Assembly: GCA_040003315.1 (NCBI GenBank)
Contig: JBDUCU010000001.1
Coordinates: 36,523-100,522, forward strand
Reading direction: 5' to 3'
From: JACCZX01 sp040003315
Lineage (GTDB): Bacteria > Pseudomonadota > Gammaproteobacteria > Burkholderiales > Burkholderiaceae_F
Length of the DNA stretch: 64,000 bases
Part shown: in pieces, positions 54,568 through 64,000 of the stretch
Numbering within the stretch: the first letter of the stretch is position 1
How the letters are laid out: the number at the start of each line of letters is the position of its first letter
Program-made: the position numbers and the translations under genes
Notes under the pieces: generated by a model
Database searches by the model: none
The model's input: the letters and a program-made list of their open reading frames with translations, nothing else
What the model was told of the DNA's origin: nothing

Positions 54568-55837
54568 GCGGGCCCAGCGTTCGATTCCGGGCGGGGTCAA
54601 TTCGCCGGTACGCGCCTTTCGGTCGGTCGGCGGTACGCCGCGTTTCATCGAGCGCGCTGATGGCCCGTATCTGTGGGACGCGGAAGGCACTCGCTATGTC
54701 GATTACATCGGATCCTGGGGACCGATGATCCTGGGCCACCGTCACCCTGCGGTGATTGAGGCGATCCAAAACGCCACATCGCGCGGAATTTCGTTTGGCG
54801 CGCCGACCGAGGCCGAAGTCGAATTGGCCGAGACCCTGATAAAGCTCGTGCCGTCGATGCAACAGGTTCGACTGGTGTCATCTGGCACCGAGGCCGCGAT
54901 GAGCGCGATCCGGCTTGCGCGAGGCGCTGCAGGGGATGGCACACGACGCAAGATCATCAAATTCGAAGGTTGTTATCACGGCCACGCAGACGGTCTGCTC
55001 GTCAAAGCGGGCTCGGGCCTTCTGACTTTCGGCCACCCCAGCAGCGCAGGCGTGCCACCCGAGATCACGCAGCACACGCTGGTGCTCGACTACAACGACG
55101 CGCAGCAAGTCGAAGATGCCTTTGCAAACCACGGCGACGACATTGCTTGCGTCATCGTCGAGCCCATCGCCGGCAACATGAACCTGGTGCGCGCGACGCC
55201 CGAGTTCTTGCGGACGATGCGCAAGCAGTGCACGGCTCACGGATCGCTGCTGATTTTCGATGAAGTGATGTCGGGTTTTCGCGTGGGCGCGGGAGGTGCG
55301 CAAGCACTCTATGGCGTGGATCCGGACATCACAGTGCTGGGCAAAGTCATCGGCGGAGGGATGCCTCTCGCTGCGTTCGGCGGAAAGCGCGAGGTGATGC
55401 AACATCTCGCGCCACTGGGCCGCGTCTACCAGGCCGGAACGTTATCGGGAAATCCAGTCGCCGTTGCGTGCGGTCTCGCGACGCTGGCGCAGATTCAACG
55501 GCCGCGCTTTTTCGAAGAACTCGTGCAGCGGACGCAAACGCTGGTTGCCGGGTTGATTGCAGCGGCCAGGCAGGGTGGAGTCGGCTTAGCGTTTTCCGGC
55601 GATAGCGTCGGCGGAATGTTCGGCATCTACTTCGCGGCCGATGTGCCCGGACGCTACGCCGACGTAATGACGTGCGATATCGAGCGATTCAAGCGTTTTT
55701 TTCATGCAATGCTCACGCGCGGAATTTATCTCGCGCCGTCAGCTTACGAAGCAGGCTTCGTATCGATTGCGCACGATAATGCGGTGATCAACGCCACGAT
55801 CGCCGCCGCTGAGCAGGCGTTTGCTGAAATCGGCTGA
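54542..55837 (+). CDS. hemL: Glutamate-1-semialdehyde 2,1-aminomutase
   Basis: A 431-residue class III aminotransferase. RSIPGGVNSPVRAF opens it. VSSGTEAAMSAIRLARG, CYHGHADGLLVKAGSG, LLIFDEVMSGFRVG, and the PLP lysine in VLGKVIGGGMPLAAFGG follow, with GTLSGNPVAVACGL toward the C-terminus. It makes 5-aminolevulinate in the C5 haem pathway. The ATG overlaps the end of thiE, so the pair is probably co-transcribed. All diagnostic residues are intact. Confidence 0.96.
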   Translation: MKSNEQLFERAQRSIPGGVNSPVRAFRSVGGTPRFIERADGPYLWDAEGTRYVDYIGSWGPMILGHRHPAVIEAIQNATSRGISFGAPTEAEVELAETLIKLVPSMQQVRLVSSGTEAAMSAIRLARGAAGDGTRRKIIKFEGCYHGHADGLLVKAGSGLLTFGHPSSAGVPPEITQHTLVLDYNDAQQVEDAFANHGDDIACVIVEPIAGNMNLVRATPEFLRTMRKQCTAHGSLLIFDEVMSGFRVGAGGAQALYGVDPDITVLGKVIGGGMPLAAFGGKREVMQHLAPLGRVYQAGTLSGNPVAVACGLATLAQIQRPRFFEELVQRTQTLVAGLIAAARQGGVGLAFSGDSVGGMFGIYFAADVPGRYADVMTCDIERFKRFFHAMLTRGIYLAPSAYEAGFVSIAHDNAVINATIAAAEQAFAEIG

Positions 55838-55914
55838 ACGGCGGATGCAATAAGGGCCGACGCTACGGGAACTTGATGTTGAATTGCCGGACGAACCGTC
55901 AAACGAAAGCCATC

Positions 55915-58009
55915 ATGCAGTTTCCAATCACTCTCGCCTTCGCGCTCGGTTTTCTCGTTGCGACACCAGCGAGCGGCCAATCGCTGCCGCGTTTCGGCGC
56001 TGCCGAGAAGCATGTCGATGCAGAGCTGATCGCCGCAACCGACGCGATCGTCCCGGGCCAGCCTCTGACGGTCGGGCTTCGGTTGAAGCACGAAAACGGA
56101 TGGCATACCTACTCAAATCAAGTGGCAATTGCCAGCCGGGTTCAATGCCGGCACCATCGATTGGCCCCACCCGAAGCGGCTACCCGTAGGCCCGTTGGTG
56201 AACTTCGGATATGAAGGTGAAACTCTGTTGCTGACGACGCTGCAGGTTCCCGCCGACTTGCCCGTCGGCTCCCCTGTGACGTTGGGAGCGAAGGCCTCCT
56301 GGCTGGAATGCAACGACGTCTGTATTCCCGGCGACGCTTTGCTCAAGCTAACGTTGCCCGTAAAGGCGAAATCGTCGCCATCTACTTCCGCGGCGCTCTT
56401 CATCAGCTCGCAAACCCGTGTTCCCCAATCGGCATTGGTCGCAAATGCAACGATCGATGCGAGCCACATCCGTTTGACATTGTCTCCACCCGCGGGCAAA
56501 ACCCTCGACAAAATTGAATTTTTTCCTCTTGAGGAAGGTCGGATCGAGGCGTCCGCACCCCAAGAGCTCAAGCGCGAGGGGAATCAGTTTGCGGTTTACC
56601 TGACGGCGGCAAAGCCGGTCGGCGCGGACTTCAAGACGCTGAAAGGCGTCGTCGTTGCCAACGGCGGACCCGCGTACGCGAACGGCTGGGTCGACAGTGT
56701 GCAGGCACCTTTGGTGGTCGGTACCGTGGCAGCCGCTGGCGCATCGATGTCCGGCGGCGCGAACAACTCGTCGATGTCGCTGCTGGCCGCGCTTGCCACC
56801 GCTTTGCTCGGTGGGCTGATTCTGAACCTGATGCCGTGCGTGTTTCCCGTGTTGTCGCTCAAGCTGATCGGGCTTGCCGAGCACCGCACGCACTCGGGTC
56901 CGATGGCGGCGCACGGAGTCGCTTTCGCCGCCGGCGTCGTGCTTTCGTTCGTTCTGCTCGCAGCGCTTTTGATCGGCCTGCAGCAGGCCGGCAGCGCACT
57001 CGGCTGGGGGTTTCAGCTGCAGACTCCGTGGGTCGTCGCTGCGCTCACCGTGTTGTTCTTCGGTATCGGATTAAATCTGCTGGGAGTCTTCGAATTCACG
57101 ATGGCCACAGGCGTGGCCAATCTGAAGGCCGCTGATGCCCTGGCACACAAGTCAGACTGGCGCGGCAGCTTCGGCACCGGCGTGCTAGCGGTGATCGTCG
57201 CCTCGCCGTGCACCGCTCCGTTCATGGGGGCTGCACTGGGATACGCGATCACGCAGCCGGCAGTGATTGCTTTGTCGGTATTCGCAGTGCTCGGAGTCGG
57301 TATGGCGCTGCCTTATGTGCTGTTGACGCTTTTCCCAAGCTGGCTCGCGCGCCTGCCTCGTCCCGGCCGCTGGATGGAGCTATTCAAGCAATTCATGGCG
57401 TTTCCGATGTTCGCAACCTGCGTCTGGTTGCTGTGGGTGCTGGCGCAACAAGTCGACGCCGGCGGAATCGCGCTTGCGCTGGGAGTCTTGGTCGCTGTCG
57501 GATTCACGTTGTGGGCGCTGGGTTTGTCGCAGCGTGGAGCGCGCGTCTTTCGATGGGTTGCGGCGGTCGGCGGACTGTTCGCTGCGCTGACGTTTGCGCC
57601 GATTGCCACAAGCGAAGCGCTCGCGCCCGGCACGCGCTCAACGGCAGATGCTGGATGGATCGATTACTCGCCTGAAAAACTTGCGCAGCTGCGCAGCGAG
57701 GGTAAGCCGGTGTTTGTCAACTTCACCGCTGCCTGGTGCGTCACGTGCCAGGTCAACAAGCGCGTTGCGCTGCGTGCCCATGCCGTCAAGGCGCGCTTTG
57801 CCGCCGACAACGTGGTGCTGATGCGCGCCGATTGGACCAATCGCGACGAGCGGATTACGCAGGCGCTTGCGCAGTTCGGTCGCAACGGTGTCCCGCTTTA
57901 CGTGCTCTATGATCGTAAGGGCGATCCGGTCGTATTGCCCGAATTGCTGACCGAGGGCATCGTGCTTGCTGCCTTGGACAAGCTGCGATTGAAGGAGGCA
58001 TCCCGATGA
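55915..58009 (+). pseudogene. DsbD/ScsB-like thiol:disulfide interchange protein, interrupted by a frameshift
   Basis: A signal peptide (MQFPITLAFALGFLVATPAS) and N-terminal domain run in one frame to GWHTYS and end at 56214. The rest continues one frame over: CCT ACT CAA ATC AAG TGG CAA TTG reads PTQIKWQL, then PAGFNAGTIDW and ECNDVC. Eight membrane helices with the MPCVFPV and ASPCTAP cysteines follow, and a thioredoxin-like end with CVTC at 58009. Family members read HTYWxNPGDSGLPT here, so about ten codons plus two bases are missing. The intact 3' part suggests a recent mutation or an assembly error. Reinitiation at TTG 56129 would give 626 residues without a signal peptide. The function would be passing reducing power to the periplasm. 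Confidence 0.85.
56108..56113 (+). other. Probable deletion junction with six-base microhomology in the dsbD-like gene
   Basis: CCTACT can be read both as the end of ACC TAC T in the upstream frame (HTY) and as CCT ACT in the downstream frame (PT). If the family sequence HTYW-x-NPGDSGLPT once stood here, collapse between two CCTACT copies removes exactly 32 bases. That is 2 modulo 3 and gives the observed frame change. This is inferred from family knowledge; the missing bases are not seen. Confidence 0.6.
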
Positions 58010-58605
58010 AATTTGTGTCGTTGTTCGCCACGGCCTTGCTGGTGTCTTCGACGGTCGCTGCAGAGCCGACGCCTGGGCAGCCGGCTCCCAACTTCCGCGC
58101 AACGGATGTGGCAGGAAAACCGGTTTCGCTGGCCGACTTCAAGGGCAAATACGTCGTTCTCGAATGGAACAATCCCGGCTGCCCGTTCGTTCGCAAGCAC
58201 TATGACAGCGGCAATATGCAGTCGCTGCAAAAGCGCTTCGGCGGAGAAGGCGTGGCGTGGCTCGCGATCAATTCGACCGCGCAAACGAGCGTTGACTACA
58301 TGCCGCCGGAAAAGCTTGCCGCATGGTTCAAGCAGCAGAATGCGGCCCCGGCCGCCGTGCTGGTGGACACAGACGGCCAGGTGGGTCGAGCGTTCGGTGC
58401 GAGGGTCACTCCGCACATGTACGTGATCGATCCAAACGGCACCCTAGTTTACGCGGGCGCGATCGATGACAAGCGCAGCGCGAATCCAGCTGATGTCAAA
58501 ACGTCGGCGAACTTCGTGGCCGCTGCGCTGACAGAGGCCAACTTGGGTAAGCCCATCTCAAAGGCCAGCAGCAGCGCTTACGGCTGTTCGATCAAGTACA
58601 GCTAG
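58006..58605 (+). CDS. Periplasmic thioredoxin-fold protein (AhpC/TSA-like) with single active-site cysteine
   Basis: A 199-residue protein with a signal peptide (MKFVSLFATALLVSSTVAA). Its thioredoxin fold shows PNFRATDVAGKPVSLADFKG, LEWNNPGCPFVRKHYDSG, and RVTPHMYVIDPNGTLVYAG. The usual Cys-x-x-Cys is Cys-x-x-Val, so only one redox cysteine is available at that site, as in many homologues with the CPFV motif. A late AYGCSIKY holds another cysteine. ATGA overlap with the dsbD-like gene suggests it is that protein's periplasmic partner, perhaps a peroxidase or reductase for oxidised thiols. Confidence 0.85.
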   Translation: MKFVSLFATALLVSSTVAAEPTPGQPAPNFRATDVAGKPVSLADFKGKYVVLEWNNPGCPFVRKHYDSGNMQSLQKRFGGEGVAWLAINSTAQTSVDYMPPEKLAAWFKQQNAAPAAVLVDTDGQVGRAFGARVTPHMYVIDPNGTLVYAGAIDDKRSANPADVKTSANFVAAALTEANLGKPISKASSSAYGCSIKYS

Positions 58606-58617
58606 CTCCACGCGGCG

Positions 58618-60063
58618 TCACCCCTGCACATAAACCCAGTTGAGTAGTGCATCCAACGCCGGCTGCGCGGCGCCGGCGTTTGGATGATTGATTAGCGCAA
58701 CGACAACGTAGCGCTTCCCGCTTGCGGCAAGTACATACCCTGCAATCGCGCGGGTGTCGGTTAGCAGTCCTGTCTTGATGTGCGCCGAGCCGGCTGCGCC
58801 GCTCCGGCGGCGCATCGTGCCGTCGACACCGACGATCGGCAACGATGACACGAACTCCGGCATCAGCGGTGTGGCGAACGCGCCTTGCAGCAAGCGAGCC
58901 AGTCCAGCTGCCGTCACCCGCTCGACACGAGACAATCCCGCGCCGTTCTCAAGCGCGAATTCACGGCGGTCGAGCCCCTTGGAGACCAGCCAGTCGCCGA
59001 CGGCGCGCTGCGAGCGCTCGGTGGTCGCTGGACGATGACTCGTTTCTGCTCCTATCGTCAGAAACAACTGACGCGCCATCACGTTGTTGCTGTACTTGTT
59101 GATGTCGCGAATGATCTCGGCGAGCGGTCGAGACTCGTGCTGTGCAAGGCGTCTGCCGTCCGGCGGCACCGTGCCTTCGAGAACATGGCCGCGCCACGTA
59201 CCGCCGCTACTCTCCCACAGCGCGCGAAAAACGGCCTCGGCGTACTCCTTGGCGCCAAGCGCACTGACATGCCAAACCTTTTCTCCGCACGACAGTGGGT
59301 AGGCGCCACGAAAGATCGGGCGTCGCAGATCGCCAAAGTCTCCGCCGAGTCGCGCCCGCCAGTCGTTGCACGCGCCGTCAGTGGCGCGCACCGTGCTCGG
59401 TACCACCATGCCAGACAGCACGGGCAGCGCATAGATGCGCGCCTGTTTCGCGTCCGCATCGGGAATGAAGTAAAAGCTCACCGCTTTGTAGTTCAGCAGT
59501 AGTGCGTCGGGGCCGGCGTTGTACGGCCGCAGTGCTTCGCCGTCGAAAGCACCTGGATCGTGCGACGCCGGTTCGAATGCGCTGCGATCGAGCACCAGAT
59601 TGCCGCGGATCTCGCGCAGACCCGCGCCTCGCAATCGCTGCACCAATAGCCACAAGTCTTCGATCACGAGCTGCGGATCACCGCTACCACGCAGCCATAG
59701 ATCGCCTTCAAGCACACCGTTGCGCAGCGGAGCGGTCACCAGCGCGTCGGTATGCCACTGATATTGCGGGCCTAGGAGCTCCAGCGCAGCCAGCGTTGTC
59801 ACTAGCTTCATGGTCGACGCCGGGTTCATAGGCTGACTCTCGTTGACATTCAGCGTCAAGCCAGCGCCAGACAACGGAACGACGGCGATGCCCACCGCCG
59901 ACATCGGAACATTGGCCGTTCGTAGAGCGGCGGCTGTCCCTTCAGGCAGCATCGACGCGTCCTGACGCACCTGCGCGCTGAGACGCGCGGGGCACGTCCA
60001 CGCAAAGACAACCAGCACCGAGGCGCAGACAACTCTTGAGACAAGAAAGATTCGATCCGACAT
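58618..60063 (-). CDS. dacB: D-alanyl-D-alanine carboxypeptidase/endopeptidase (PBP4 family)
   Basis: A 481-residue serine peptidase of family S13. It has an N-terminal signal peptide (MSDRIFLVSRVVCASVLVV) and three penicillin-binding motifs: nucleophile S-x-x-K in NPASTMKLVTTLAAL, S-x-N in INKYSNNVMARQLFL, and K-T-G in HIKTGLLTDTRAIAG. The insert between motifs 1 and 2 is long, as in DacB. It trims or cuts peptidoglycan cross-links in the periplasm. The ATG beginning MSDRIFL was chosen because it starts the signal peptide; the frame could extend 14 residues. It converges on the thioredoxin-like gene with 12 bases between. Confidence 0.94.
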   Translation of the reverse strand: MSDRIFLVSRVVCASVLVVFAWTCPARLSAQVRQDASMLPEGTAAALRTANVPMSAVGIAVVPLSGAGLTLNVNESQPMNPASTMKLVTTLAALELLGPQYQWHTDALVTAPLRNGVLEGDLWLRGSGDPQLVIEDLWLLVQRLRGAGLREIRGNLVLDRSAFEPASHDPGAFDGEALRPYNAGPDALLLNYKAVSFYFIPDADAKQARIYALPVLSGMVVPSTVRATDGACNDWRARLGGDFGDLRRPIFRGAYPLSCGEKVWHVSALGAKEYAEAVFRALWESSGGTWRGHVLEGTVPPDGRRLAQHESRPLAEIIRDINKYSNNVMARQLFLTIGAETSHRPATTERSQRAVGDWLVSKGLDRREFALENGAGLSRVERVTAAGLARLLQGAFATPLMPEFVSSLPIVGVDGTMRRRSGAAGSAHIKTGLLTDTRAIAGYVLAASGKRYVVVALINHPNAGAAQPALDALLNWVYVQG

Positions 60064-60119
60064 GGCCCGCACGCTTTGACGTCCTGTATCAAGCTTAACG
60101 AGCAAAAAGAGCGGCGCAA

Positions 60120-60142
60120 GAAAAACGGCGCCGCAGCGCCGT
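60120..60142 (-). terminator. Rho-independent terminator after the Cas6e-like gene
   Basis: On the minus strand, ACGGCGC, a four-base loop TGCG and GCGCCGT form a seven-base-pair GC-rich stem (60142-60125), followed directly by a T-rich tail (TTTTTCTT). It lies 22 bases beyond the stop of the Cas6e-like gene and 57 bases before dacB, so the two genes are probably separate transcription units. Confidence 0.75.
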
Positions 60143-60163
60143 CTTAACAGCTTTCGATTGATG

Positions 60164-60859
60164 CTAGTTCGATAACTGCAGCAAGCCCAAGCCGACCCTG
60201 CGATATGACCCGATCCCTCGCAACAGCGGCCGCTTCAAAAGCTCGGCGTCCGTAACCTGCAGTACTCCCTCAATCGACGCGTACGGCAGCTTGATCTTGC
60301 GGTCGCCGTATGGAAACTGAAGCTCTTTGATGGCAACGTTGAAAAAATCGGGCCTGAAGCCGAACTTGGGGCCGGTTACCTTGATCCATGCTTCGACTTC
60401 TTGCGGAGTGCGAAACGGCTCGACTTCCTTCTCACCTGCAACCAGTTTTTCGCGGCCTACGCAGGCCTCCAGGGCGAACCGGTATGGCAGCCCTTCGCAC
60501 AGTTGCACGACGAGTCTCTTCGGCGCCAGCGCGCTGACCGCTTCGGCGGGGGGCTCAAGCCAGGGATCGGGGGAGTAAACCCAGTAACGCCCCTCGCTGC
60601 TGGTATCGGCACGGAACACAAAGCTGATGCCGGCCTTTTTGCCGAACGTTCGTGACAGACATTGATGCGCCGAAAGGGGATCGCGGTGTTTTTCATCGAA
60701 CGTCACCGCAGTCTCGAACAGCTCGACCGTCGGCACGTCCATCTTGGTATAGCTCATTACGCTGTTCACAAAGGCGCGCAGCGTCTTGGGCCCTTTTCCT
60801 TTGGGCGCCGCCGAACCCAGCCAATGCTGCGGAAGACGAAGCGGAATATCAATAGCCAC
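60164..60859 (-). CDS. Orphan Cas6e (CasE/Cse3)-like RAMP protein
   Basis: A 231-residue protein. DPLSAHQCLSRTFG followed by GISFVFRADTS and YWVYSPDPW mirrors the Cas6e N-terminal region, with His65 in the place of the catalytic histidine of E. coli CasE. The C-terminal half matches that family more closely: LPYRFALEACV, TPQEVEAWI, and IEGVLQVTDAELL followed by the glycine-rich LLRGIGSYRRVGLGLLQL, compared with FEGVLTINDAPAL and GIGPAKSMGCGLLSL in CasE. Cas6e cuts CRISPR precursor RNA at repeat hairpins. No array or other cas gene is visible, so the gene is either a CRISPR remnant or an RNA-binding protein with another job. It has its own terminator. Comparison was made from memory. Confidence 0.68.
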   Translation of the reverse strand: MAIDIPLRLPQHWLGSAAPKGKGPKTLRAFVNSVMSYTKMDVPTVELFETAVTFDEKHRDPLSAHQCLSRTFGKKAGISFVFRADTSSEGRYWVYSPDPWLEPPAEAVSALAPKRLVVQLCEGLPYRFALEACVGREKLVAGEKEVEPFRTPQEVEAWIKVTGPKFGFRPDFFNVAIKELQFPYGDRKIKLPYASIEGVLQVTDAELLKRPLLRGIGSYRRVGLGLLQLSN

Positions 60860-60988
60860 GTATTACCCCATTACGGTTTACGGTATTTCTTCGGCTCACT
60901 GCGAGCGGACTTGCTACCGCATATCCGGCGCGCCGCGTTTATCCGTTCAAACACCTCATAAAAGCACTTTTTCACACCAAATGTCAGT

Positions 60989-61006
60989 GGTCACTTCCAT
61001 GTGACC
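60989..61006. repeat. Short palindrome upstream of groES and the Cas6e-like gene
   Basis: GGTCAC-TTCCAT-GTGACC is a perfect six-base inverted repeat with a six-base centre. It lies in the only gap over 300 bases in the window (60860-61187), which otherwise contains the groES promoter and CIRCE. There is no T-run, so it is not a terminator; it may be a regulator site for either divergent gene or a small hairpin. Confidence 0.3.
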
Positions 61007-61062
61007 GGCGCGCAGCTTTGGCGTCCAAACGGCAGGTGACGTCCATCCCATTTTCTAGGTGG

Positions 61063-61090
61063 TTGAAGATGCACCACCCGCCCATACAAT
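61063..61090 (+). promoter_or_regulatory. groESL promoter
   Basis: TTGAAG (61063-61068) and TACAAT (61085-61090) are separated by 16 bases, a good housekeeping sigma-70 promoter about 100 bases before groES. The same DNA also reads TTGAA ... CCCATACA with 13-base spacing, close to the heat-shock sigma-32 pattern (TTGAA / CCCATnTA), so dual use is possible. The -10 box ends exactly where the CIRCE operator begins. Confidence 0.65.
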
Positions 61091-61116
61091 TAGCACTCGC
61101 AAGCGAAGAGTGCTAA
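61090..61116. promoter_or_regulatory. CIRCE operator (HrcA binding site)
   Basis: TTAGCACTC (61090-61098), nine bases, and GAGTGCTAA (61108-61116) match the CIRCE consensus TTAGCACTC-N9-GAGTGCTAA perfectly. HrcA bound here would block the overlapping promoter until heat shock depletes active HrcA through GroEL titration. Confidence 0.97.
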
Positions 61117-61187
61117 TAAGTGGCATGATCGCGCTTTCCCACCTCGATTCCTCGAGCATCCGAGAGCCTAACCAACCTGGAGACTTT

Positions 61188-61475
61188 ATGAAGATTCGTC
61201 CTCTGCACGATCGAGTAATGGTCAAACGCCTGGACAACGAGCGTAAGACCGCCTCGGGAATCGTAATTCCCGATAACGCAGCCGAAAAACCGGATCAAGG
61301 CGAGATCGTCGCCGTCGGACCGGGTAAGCGCGACGACAACGGCAAGGTCATCACGCTTGACGTCAAGGTCGGCGACCGTGTGCTTTTCGGCAAGTACTCG
61401 GGCCAGACCGTCAAGGTCGAGGGCGAGGAACTGCTGGTCATGCGCGAAGAAGATTTGATGGGCGTCGTCGCGTAA
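61188..61475 (+). CDS. groES: Co-chaperonin GroES
   Basis: A 95-residue co-chaperonin: MKIRPLHDRVMVKRLDNERK, SGIVIPDNAAEKPDQGEIVA, VKVGDRVLFGKYSGQTVKV, EELLVMREEDLMGVV are canonical. The mobile loop (ERKTASGIVIPDNAA) is complete. It caps the GroEL cavity in ATP-dependent protein folding. The ATG is preceded by CTGGAGA at a good Shine-Dalgarno distance. It is the first gene of the CIRCE-controlled operon; groEL follows after 75 bases. Confidence 0.98.
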   Translation: MKIRPLHDRVMVKRLDNERKTASGIVIPDNAAEKPDQGEIVAVGPGKRDDNGKVITLDVKVGDRVLFGKYSGQTVKVEGEELLVMREEDLMGVVA

Positions 61476-61550
61476 AGGCACTGCACCTACAACTTAAGTC
61501 GTCGGGCTGCGAAGCGGACCGACGTGTACGGCAAATCAGGAGAAGTTTTT

Positions 61551-63203
<1,653 letters not shown>

Positions 63204-63224
63204 TTCGCCGCACCGATCTGCAAC

Positions 63225-63250
63225 AAGCCCGCTTCGGCGGGCTTTTTTTC
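63225..63250 (+). terminator. Rho-independent terminator of groESL
   Basis: AAGCCCGC, loop TTCG, GCGGGCTT form an eight-base-pair stem (63225-63244) running into an eight-T tail. It lies 21 bases after the groEL stop and ends the operon. Confidence 0.92.
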
Positions 63251-63316
63251 GCCTGCTGATTGCGGCGGCGCCAGCACTCGGCTACAAACGCAGCATAAGA
63301 AATGGAAGGGGGTTAC

Positions 63317-64000
63317 ATGAACGCAATACCCGCGACACCGGCACCATTTCCTGCCGGTAGCACGATTCCACCGGAATACCCAGTGCGTTTCGTCGGCACC
63401 GGCAGCGAATATTTCCGCATCTGGATCGTCAATCTATTGTTGACGATCGTGACGCTCGGCATTTATTCGGCCTGGGCCAAGGTGCGCCGCCTGAAGTACA
63501 TGTATCGCAACACGCAAATCGGAGGGTCCTCCTTTGACTATCACGGCTCGCCGGTCGCGATCCTGAAGGGCAGGTTGATCGCGCTCGTCTTGTTGATCGC
63601 CTACAACTTCAGCTTCAAGTTTTCGCTGATCGCTGGCTTGGTCACGCTGGTCATCCTGGCTGCAGTTTTTCCGTGGCTGATCCGGCAGTCGCTCCGTTTC
63701 AGGCTCCGGTATTCCAGTTATCGCGGGATCCGATTTCGATTCGCCGGCGGCGTTAGCGAGTTGTATCTAATCGCGGCACCAGTGTTGATCGTCGCGCTCC
63801 CGGGCGTGCTGGCCGGAGCCTTTGCGCGTGAGGACGGGTTGCCTCCCGATTGGTTCGGCGCAGCATTTGGCATCACCTTTCTTCTATATGCCGCGGTGCT
63901 CCCGTACATCCACTATCGCTTCAAGCGCTACCAGCATGGCAACAGTTTTTTTGGAGCGACGCCGGCGCGCTTCACTGCCACCGCGGGCGGGTTCTACGCG
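63317..64000 (+). CDS. DUF898/YjgN-like membrane protein, cut off at the window edge
   Basis: The visible 228 residues start with a short polar stretch, then YPVRFVGTGSEYFRIWIVNL and TIVTLGIYSAWAKVRRLKYM, the characteristic first helix and basic loop of DUF898 (YjgN) proteins. YRNTQIGGSSFDYHGSPVAI follows, then LRFRLRYSSYRGIRFRFAGG, and a repeat of the helix-basic motif (YIHYRFKRYQHGNSFFGATP). At least four helices are present before the window ends, without a stop. Function of the family is unknown; it is an integral inner-membrane protein. The ATG is preceded by GGAAGGGGG. Confidence 0.88.
   Translation, partial: MNAIPATPAPFPAGSTIPPEYPVRFVGTGSEYFRIWIVNLLLTIVTLGIYSAWAKVRRLKYMYRNTQIGGSSFDYHGSPVAILKGRLIALVLLIAYNFSFKFSLIAGLVTLVILAAVFPWLIRQSLRFRLRYSSYRGIRFRFAGGVSELYLIAAPVLIVALPGVLAGAFAREDGLPPDWFGAAFGITFLLYAAVLPYIHYRFKRYQHGNSFFGATPARFTATAGGFYA

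Noticed and set aside
60070..61187. Possible CRISPR array near the Cas6e-like gene
   Set aside because: No evenly spaced direct repeats were seen around the gene or in other gaps of the window.

Overview
The window looks like chromosome of a GC-rich betaproteobacterium (order uncertain, Burkholderiales-like). The evidence is gene order: pilG-pilH-pilI-pilJ-chpA beside a rubredoxin gene, thiE and hemL; yqgE-ruvX-pyrR-pyrB with a degenerate pyrC; and a groESL operon with a CIRCE operator. No phage, insertion sequence, plasmid, rRNA, tRNA or CRISPR array was recognised.

Positions 1-35.9 kb form a large surface-polysaccharide locus. The left edge (1-6 kb, plus strand) holds a cut-off flippase-like membrane protein, a glycosyltransferase (GT2) with a decayed methyltransferase head, a methyltransferase, an acyltransferase and a large membrane protein. 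From 6 to 21.4 kb (minus strand) lie four methyltransferases, two long paralogous glycosyltransferases (one fused to asparagine synthetase), an ABC-exporter ATPase with a Wzt-type C-terminus, a large GT-B-like protein and rfbB. A divergent intergenic gap then starts a tightly overlapped plus-strand run (21.5-34.8 kb): a tandem GT2, gmd and rmd (GDP-D-rhamnose), the ADP-heptose genes rfaE1-rfaD-gmhB-rfaE2, a Wzx-type flippase, three methyltransferase-like proteins, two GT4 enzymes and finally a wecA-like initiating transferase. galU (UDP-glucose) closes the locus. Together these genes activate sugars, initiate and extend an O-antigen or capsule-like glycan, decorate it with methyl and probably acyl groups, and export it.

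Positions 36.7-43.7 kb are housekeeping: apaH, a PlsC-like acyltransferase, a pyr operon with ruvX and yqgE, and a photolyase. Positions 43.7-53.4 kb carry the type IV pilus chemosensory system. Positions 53.5-60.1 kb carry rubredoxin, thiE, hemL, a frameshifted dsbD/scsB-like gene with its thioredoxin-like partner, and a PBP4-type peptidase. An orphan protein resembling the CRISPR RNA nuclease Cas6e follows, then groES-groEL and a cut-off DUF898/YjgN-like gene.

The most unusual signals are: (1) a roughly 80-residue module shared by five otherwise unrelated proteins of the polysaccharide locus; (2) an in-frame fusion of asparagine synthetase to a glycosyltransferase whose free-standing paralogue is nearby; (3) a lone Cas6e-like protein with no CRISPR context; (4) a dsbD-like gene broken by what looks like a 32-base deletion at a 6-base microhomology.
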